NCBI GenBank assembly: GCA_041781135.1
Contig: JBHAZV010000027.1
Coordinates: 68,122 to 132,121, forward strand
Direction of reading: 5' to 3'
Origin: JAUMXJ01 sp041781135
GTDB taxonomy: Bacteria > Bacillota > Clostridia > Peptostreptococcales > Acidaminobacteraceae
DNA: 64,000 bases
Part shown: piece after piece, positions 59,237 to 64,000 of the stretch
How the letters are laid out: every line of letters starts with the position of its first letter
Position numbering within the stretch: the first letter of the stretch is position 1
Position numbers and translations under genes: made by a program
Notes under the pieces: generated by a model
What the model was told of the DNA's origin: nothing
The model's input: only the letters and a program-made list of their open reading frames with translations
The model's database searches: none

Positions 59237-60210
59237 AAATGATAAGAAGGATGTATATAAACGAATTGCTTGGCACTGATTTTCCAATAATCCAAGGCGG
59301 GATGGCAAATATTGCCAGCGGTGAATTTGCCGCAGCAGTTTCTAATTCGGGTGCGCTTGGGACGATAGCCGCCGGTGGAATGAAGTCCGAGCAGCTTGAA
59401 AGGGAAATAGATATCTGTAAAAATTTGACAGATAGACCGTTTGCGGTGAATCTGGTGATGTTAAGCAGGCATATTTCAGAGCTGATAGGAGTGGTCGCGA
59501 AGCATGGCGTACGTTTTGTGACTGTAGGAGCGGGCAGTCCGCACCAGTATATGGAGCTGTTCCGCGAAAACGGAATATCGGTTTTGCCGCTCGTATCTTC
59601 TCCGAGCATAGCACGCCGACTCGAACGCTCGGGTGTTTTGGCGGTAATTGCCGAGGGTACAGAGGCGGGAGGACATATAGGAGAAATGACTACAATGACA
59701 CTTGTGCCTCAGACTGTGACTCAGGTTTCGATGCCCGTCATAGCTGCGGGAGGAATTGCTTGCGGAAGGCAGATGTTGGCTGCGGAGGTGCTTGGAGCAG
59801 CCGGAGTTCAGATTGGCACAGCGCTGCTGTTTACAGAGGAATGCCCGCTGCATCCGAATTACAAGGAGGCAATTCTCAGGGCAAACGCGTCCAAGATAAC
59901 TGTTATAGGACGCAGAGGCGGCATGCCTATACGGCTTATCAAAAATGAAATGACCCGCGAATACCACCGGCTCGAGCAGGCGGGGGCTGGGCTTGAAGAA
60001 CTCGAAAATTACACCTTGGGCGCGCTCGGCAGGGCTGTCAGAGAGGGCGATGTAGTAGATGGCTCGGTGATGGCCGGCTTTACGGTTGGGCAGTTTAATG
60101 ACATTCTGCCTGTAAAGGAGCGAATAGACGGATTTATCCGGGAATACGAGCATGCGCGAGCTTCGCTTGCAATGTCTGTAAGCAGTAGGGACGTTCAAAA
60201 TGAAGCATAA
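59233..60210 (+). CDS. fabK: Enoyl-ACP reductase FabK (FMN-dependent)
   Basis: A TIM-barrel flavoprotein of 325 residues, related to 2-nitropropane dioxygenase, that reduces enoyl-ACP. FPIIQGGMANIASG at the N-terminus, RFVTVGAGSP, IAEGTEAGGHIGEM, VIAAGGIACGRQM and GVQIGTALLFTEEC bind FMN. FabK replaces FabI as in streptococci and many Clostridia. Starts possible at GTG 59233 (with GGAG), ATG 59239 or ATG 59251. Organisms with FabK are usually insensitive to triclosan. Confidence 0.95.
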   Translation: MKMIRRMYINELLGTDFPIIQGGMANIASGEFAAAVSNSGALGTIAAGGMKSEQLEREIDICKNLTDRPFAVNLVMLSRHISELIGVVAKHGVRFVTVGAGSPHQYMELFRENGISVLPLVSSPSIARRLERSGVLAVIAEGTEAGGHIGEMTTMTLVPQTVTQVSMPVIAAGGIACGRQMLAAEVLGAAGVQIGTALLFTEECPLHPNYKEAILRANASKITVIGRRGGMPIRLIKNEMTREYHRLEQAGAGLEELENYTLGALGRAVREGDVVDGSVMAGFTVGQFNDILPVKERIDGFIREYEHARASLAMSVSSRDVQNEA

Positions 60211-61174
60211 AAAGACAGCGTTTTTATTCAGTGGTCAGGGTTCTCAATTTACAGGGATGGGCGCAGATATATTTGCGGATTTTGAGGATTCGAGGCGAGT
60301 ATATAATATGCTGCCGGAAAACCTCAGAAATATTGCTTTTTATGGAGATATCGACGCGCTTTCGCTGACAGAGAATCTTCAGCCGATAATGGTCGCGCAT
60401 CAGCTGGCAATACTGGATATTTTGTTAAAAAATGGCATATTGCCTGATGCATCTGCGGGAATAAGCCTTGGTGAATATTCGGCGCTCGCTGCTGTGGGCG
60501 CTATTTCGGCAGAGGATGCAATAAAACTTGTAGCCGTCAGAGGCAGAGCAATGGCGGCAGCTGCTCGCGGCATAGACAGCAGTATGTGCGTCGTTGCCGG
60601 CGCGGATGAAGAAATTATTCGCAGGGAGCTTGAAAATGCGGCAGAAGCAGGATTTGGAGCGGCATATGTCTCGAATATCAACAGTCCGAAGCAGATTGTG
60701 GTGTCCGGGGAATCCGGCGCAGTGAACGCCGCGCAGAAAAGGCTCCGCGAGCTTGGAGCCAGGATTATTCCGCTCAGGGTTTCGGGTCCTTTTCACACTC
60801 CGTACATGGATTCGGCAGCTGATGAGCTTGCATTGCAAGCAGAGAGCATCCATTGGAAACGGGCGCAAAAGCCGCTATATACCAATTTTTCGGGAAAGCC
60901 GCTCGAAACTGACACAACAGATTGCGAACAGCTTAGGCAAATTTACAGGAAAAATTTAATAAATCAGATGCGCTCGGCGGTCAGGCTCTACGAGTGCCTA
61001 AAAAATATGGTCGATGCCGGAGTGGAGCGGTTCGTCGAGATCGGATGCGGCAGCACTGCTTGCTCTATTATAAAAAAAGAATTTCCGGATGCCATCGTCT
61101 ATAGCATCAGCGATTCGGCGAGCCTTGCAGAGTTTATCGGAAGGCGTGCTGCGGAAAGTGAGGAGAATAAATGA
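60200..61174 (+). CDS. fabD: Malonyl-CoA-ACP transacylase
   Basis: A 324-residue transacylase. LFSGQGSQFTGMG at the N-terminus, nucleophile Ser89 in AGISLGEYSALAA, and the catalytic His in VSGPFHTPYM. It loads malonyl groups onto ACP. Starts 11 bases before the end of fabK and ends with ATGA into fabG. Confidence 0.97.
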   Translation: MKHKKTAFLFSGQGSQFTGMGADIFADFEDSRRVYNMLPENLRNIAFYGDIDALSLTENLQPIMVAHQLAILDILLKNGILPDASAGISLGEYSALAAVGAISAEDAIKLVAVRGRAMAAAARGIDSSMCVVAGADEEIIRRELENAAEAGFGAAYVSNINSPKQIVVSGESGAVNAAQKRLRELGARIIPLRVSGPFHTPYMDSAADELALQAESIHWKRAQKPLYTNFSGKPLETDTTDCEQLRQIYRKNLINQMRSAVRLYECLKNMVDAGVERFVEIGCGSTACSIIKKEFPDAIVYSISDSASLAEFIGRRAAESEENK

Positions 61175-61905
61175 ATTTACTAAAAAAATCAGCGGTGGTG
61201 ACAGGTGCGGCAGGCGGAATCGGAGCGGCGGTCTGCAGGGAACTTGCGGCGGATGGGTACAGGGTCGCAGCAGTCGTCAGAAAAGCCGACGAACGCTCCG
61301 AAGCGCTTAGACGGGAGCTTGGAGAGGATATAATTATCTGCGCCGCAGATATTTCCGACTATGACGAATGCGAAAAGCTTGTCAGCGAAATTTCAGGAAA
61401 ATTCGGCGGAATAGAGGTGCTTGTAAATAATGCGGGGATTACAAGGGATAATCTTGTTTTGAGAATGACGCCGAGGGATTTCGAAACTGTCGTCAGCACA
61501 AATCTGAATTCGGCTTTTTATCTCTCTAAGCTTGTTTTTCCGATAATGATGAAGGCAAGGAGGGGCAGAATTATAAATATTTCGTCATATGTGGGGCTGC
61601 ATGGCAATTCGGGTCAGGCAAATTACTCTGCGGCAAAGGCGGGGCTTATTGGTCTTACAAAATCATTGGCGAGGGAGTTTGCATCCCGCGGCGTGCTTGT
61701 AAATGCAGTAGCTCCGGGCTTTATTGAAACTCCGATGACAGATGTGCTTGCGGAGAATGTGCGGGAGGCTGCGCTTGCAGGTATTCCTTTGAAAAGGTTT
61801 GGGCGTCCGGAGGATGTTGCGGCATTTGTAGGCTTTCTTGCCTCTGAGAAATCTGCTTACATAACAGGGCAGGTGTTCAGCGTCGACGGCGGCATGAGTG
61901 TTTAG
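61171..61905 (+). CDS. fabG: 3-oxoacyl-ACP reductase FabG
   Basis: A 244-residue short-chain dehydrogenase using NADPH. TGAAGGIGAAVC, NNAGITRDNL, and catalytic Ser-Tyr-Lys in NISSYVGLHGNSGQANYSAAKAG are intact; the end is YITGQVFSVDGGMSV. It reduces the beta-keto group after each condensation. Typical location between fabD and fabF. Confidence 0.97.
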   Translation: MNLLKKSAVVTGAAGGIGAAVCRELAADGYRVAAVVRKADERSEALRRELGEDIIICAADISDYDECEKLVSEISGKFGGIEVLVNNAGITRDNLVLRMTPRDFETVVSTNLNSAFYLSKLVFPIMMKARRGRIINISSYVGLHGNSGQANYSAAKAGLIGLTKSLAREFASRGVLVNAVAPGFIETPMTDVLAENVREAALAGIPLKRFGRPEDVAAFVGFLASEKSAYITGQVFSVDGGMSV

Positions 61906-61911
61906 CGGGGT

Positions 61912-63162
61912 ATGAGTATTGTGAAAAGAGTTGTAATTACAGGCTACGGATTTATAAGTCCGATTGGGCACAGCAGAGATGAACTATTGAAAAATCTGCT
62001 AAGCGGTCACTGTGCAGTTCGCGAGATAACAAGATTTGACATTTCGGAGCGCGAGGTCAAGCTTGCGTGCGAAATAAAGGACTACAGCGAAGAGGATTAT
62101 TTTGATAAAAAGACCGCAAGGCGGCTCGACAGGGTGAATCAGTACGGAATTATTGCGGCTAAAAGGGCTTTTGAACACGCCGGATTTGCAGTCGGAAATC
62201 TGGACGGCGCTAAGGCGGCTGCATATATATCTTCCGGCATAGGCGGTATAGAGAGTATCGAGAGAGAGTACAGGAGGGGTGAGGAGCGCGGATTTGATAA
62301 AATATCGCCTTATTTTATACCTATGGCTATATCGAATCTCACAGCCGCGCTGTGCTCTATTGAACTTGGTCTGCATGGTGCATGCCACTGTCCTGTAGCT
62401 GCCTGCGCCGGCGGTACCAACGCCATAGGCGAAGCGTACAGGGCGATCAGGCACGGCTACGAGGATATAGTCTTTGCAGGAGGCAGCGAGGCGAGCATAA
62501 CCGACCTCGGCATCGGCGGATTTACATCGATGAAGGCAATGACGACTTCTTTTGACAGAGCGCGTGCATCCATACCTTTTGATCTTGAGCGCAGCGGGTT
62601 TGTAATGGGCGAGGGAGCTGCCGTGCTTGTGCTCGAAGAACTGAGTCACGCCACTGCACGGGGCGCGCATATATATGCCGAGGTTGTCGGCTATGGGGTT
62701 TCGTGCGACGCCTATCACATAACTTCACCATCTCCGGACGGGATATATGCAGCTAAGGCGATAGAATCTGCGCTCAGCGATGCGGGAATACTTCCTGTGG
62801 ATGTCGATTACTTTAATGCGCACGGAACTTCCACACCGATGAATGACAAGTACGAAACCGTTGCAATAAAAGCGGCGTTTGGAGAGCATTACAGGAAACT
62901 CTGCGTCAGCTCATCCAAATCGCAGATGGGGCATCTGCTCGCCGCTGCCGGGGCAATGGAATCGATTATCACCATAATCGGTATCGAAGAGGGTTTTGCT
63001 CCGTATACAGTCGGATACAGGACTTTTGATCCGGATTGTGACCTCAACCTTGTTACAGGCGGCTGCAGGGATATGGAGATAAGGTATGCGGTTAAAAACT
63101 CGCTTGGCTTTGGCGGTCATAACGCTGTATTAGTTTACAAAAAGTGGGAGGGGCAATGCTGA
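61912..63162 (+). CDS. fabF: 3-oxoacyl-ACP synthase II
   Basis: Elongating condensing enzyme of 416 residues. Catalytic Cys165 in VAACAGGTNAIGEAY, His in FNAHGTSTPMNDKYE, and Lys-His in SSKSQMGHLLAAAGAMES. VVITGYGFISPIG is the usual N-terminus. A short GGGG-rich site precedes ATG 61912. Overlaps fabZ by seven bases. Confidence 0.97.
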   Translation: MSIVKRVVITGYGFISPIGHSRDELLKNLLSGHCAVREITRFDISEREVKLACEIKDYSEEDYFDKKTARRLDRVNQYGIIAAKRAFEHAGFAVGNLDGAKAAAYISSGIGGIESIEREYRRGEERGFDKISPYFIPMAISNLTAALCSIELGLHGACHCPVAACAGGTNAIGEAYRAIRHGYEDIVFAGGSEASITDLGIGGFTSMKAMTTSFDRARASIPFDLERSGFVMGEGAAVLVLEELSHATARGAHIYAEVVGYGVSCDAYHITSPSPDGIYAAKAIESALSDAGILPVDVDYFNAHGTSTPMNDKYETVAIKAAFGEHYRKLCVSSSKSQMGHLLAAAGAMESIITIIGIEEGFAPYTVGYRTFDPDCDLNLVTGGCRDMEIRYAVKNSLGFGGHNAVLVYKKWEGQC

Positions 63163-63572
63163 GCTTTGAAGAGATAAGGCAAATACTTCCACACAGTTAT
63201 CCTTTTTTGATGATAGACAGGATTATCGAGCTTACAGAAGGCGTTTCTGCAAAGGGCATCAAGTGCGTCAGCGGGAATGAACAGTTTTTTCAGGGGCATT
63301 TTCCGGGTCACGCGGTTATGCCGGGAGTATTGCAGATAGAGGCGGTAGCACAGGTGGGAGCAGTAGCCGTGCTCGCAGGCGAGCCGGGCAAGAAGGCGTT
63401 TTTGGGCGGAGTAAGGAACGCGAGGTTCAGGGCTCCGGTAGTTCCGGGAGATGTGCTCGAAATAGAGTGCGCTATTGTCGGCAGACGCGCGAATATAGGC
63501 ATGGGCAGCGGCAGGATTTTGGTCGGCGGCAGAGAAGTCATGAAATGCGAAATTTCTTTTGCGATTGTGTGA
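63156..63572 (+). CDS. fabZ: 3-hydroxyacyl-ACP dehydratase FabZ
   Basis: A hot-dog fold dehydratase of 138 residues. ILPHSYPFLMIDRI at the N-terminus and the active site H48 in QGHFPGHAVMPGVLQIEAVAQ with E62. Start ATG 63156 after a GGGAGGGG site inside the end of fabF. Last biosynthetic gene of the operon; no FabA or FabM for unsaturated acids is seen in this window. Confidence 0.96.
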   Translation: MLSFEEIRQILPHSYPFLMIDRIIELTEGVSAKGIKCVSGNEQFFQGHFPGHAVMPGVLQIEAVAQVGAVAVLAGEPGKKAFLGGVRNARFRAPVVPGDVLEIECAIVGRRANIGMGSGRILVGGREVMKCEISFAIV

Positions 63573-63578
63573 TATAAT
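63570..63578 (+). promoter_or_regulatory. Extended -10 element before the fabT-like gene
   Basis: TGATATAAT at 63570-63578, with the TGA also being the fabZ stop codon. No good -35. It could give the regulator its own transcript. Confidence 0.45.
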
Positions 63579-63593
63579 CGGCTGGGAGGTATT

Positions 63594-64000
63594 TTGAGCA
63601 AGAAACGCCGAAGGAGAGCAACAGCGCTCGACGATGTATTTAGCGATATTTACCGGAAATTCAGGCTGAATCTGTACAAAAATATGTTCAGGGGCATTGA
63701 AAACAAGGAAACGAGCCTTACGGCTACCGAAACATTTGCCGTCGAGGTGATTCATGCGCTCAAAAGACCGACAATAAACGAGCTGGCCGCATTTTTGGAG
63801 CTTTCTCAACCGAATATGACTTATAAAGTTGCAAGTCTTGTCAGAAAGGGCTATGTTCGCAAGGTGCCTTCGGAGACTGATAAGCGCAAGGTTTATCTCG
63901 AAGTGACGGAAAAGTTCTATGATTATTATGAGGCGAAGAATGAATATGTGGAAGAAGTCGTCGACAGGCTTTCGGCGAGTATAAGCCCCGACAGGCTTTC
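63594..64000 (+). CDS. MarR-family regulator, FabT-like, cut by the window end
   Basis: About 135 residues are visible from TTG 63594 (GGGAGGT site) to the window edge without a stop. A basic N-terminal stretch (SKKRRRRA) precedes a winged helix-turn-helix of MarR type: TATETFAVEVIHALKRPTINELAAFLELSQPNMTYKVASLVRKGYVRKVPSETDKRKVYLEVTEK, whose last part is the wing with the DKR signature. In lactic acid bacteria and Clostridia FabT represses fab genes when bound to acyl-ACP. Its position next to the fab operon and the palindrome at acpP suggest the same loop here. Confidence 0.82.
   Translation, partial: MSKKRRRRATALDDVFSDIYRKFRLNLYKNMFRGIENKETSLTATETFAVEVIHALKRPTINELAAFLELSQPNMTYKVASLVRKGYVRKVPSETDKRKVYLEVTEKFYDYYEAKNEYVEEVVDRLSASISPDRL

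Noticed and set aside
1..64000. CRISPR arrays, rRNA genes, insertion sequences
   Set aside because: No regularly spaced repeats, no rRNA-like sequence and no transposase were seen.

Overview
The window is 64 kb of a Firmicutes chromosome, most likely a class Clostridia anaerobe. The evidence is the gene order rsmB-prpC-prkC-rsgA-rpe, divergent rpmB, asp23-fakA-recG-coaD, mreBCD-PBP2-minCDE-rodA-radical SAM protein, rpsB-tsf-pyrH-frr-uppS-cdsA-dxr-rseP-ispG-polC, and an acc/fab cluster that uses FabK and a FabT-like MarR regulator. A Mogibacterium/Anaerovoracaceae-type organism is my best guess, but that is inference. No rRNA and no CRISPR array was seen. Nearly all housekeeping genes lie on the + strand with ATGA-type overlaps.

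Layout. 1-5.1 kb: end of rsmB, PP2C phosphatase, PASTA kinase, RsgA and Rpe in one operon. 5.2-10.6 kb: rpmB on the minus strand, then asp23, fakA-like, recG, coaD and a coiled-coil protein. 10.6-22.1 kb: radC, the rod-shape and division genes mreBCD, a very large PBP2, minCDE and rodA, then a fused radical SAM protein. 22.2-27.8 kb: a DUF1836 regulator with hemolysin III behind a palindromic operator, a class A beta-lactamase-like protein, a TauE permease, a carbon-nitrogen hydrolase and an ABC half-transporter. 27.96 kb: tRNA-Leu(GAG).

28.05 to about 41.2 kb is foreign DNA, best read as an integrative mobilizable element. It has a MobV-type relaxase with small accessory genes, two XRE regulators and a large serine recombinase at its right end. 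Its cargo includes small enzymes (two GNATs, a methyltransferase, an ElbB/DJ-1-like protein, a SnoaL-like protein), decayed genes and unknown proteins. At the left end is a compact minus-strand operon with its own promoter and terminator: a PD-(D/E)XK-like sce7726 protein, an sce7725 protein and a zinc-ribbon plus RES-domain protein. This three-gene unit is the best candidate for an uncharacterised defence or toxin system.

41.2-54.4 kb: a second ABC half-transporter, then rpsB-tsf, then pyrH-frr-uppS-cdsA-dxr-rseP-ispG-polC (translation, lipid carrier, phospholipid, isoprenoid and replication genes). 54.5-64 kb: acpP-accBCDA-fabHKDGFZ, a complete type II fatty acid synthesis operon that starts at a 38-bp perfect palindrome and ends in a fabT-like regulator cut by the window edge.

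Other points: several operons have a consensus -10 box only 7-14 bases before the start codon, implying leaderless or very short leaders; PBP2 carries large insertions; PolC is short; and several starts are TTG or GTG supported by Shine-Dalgarno positions.
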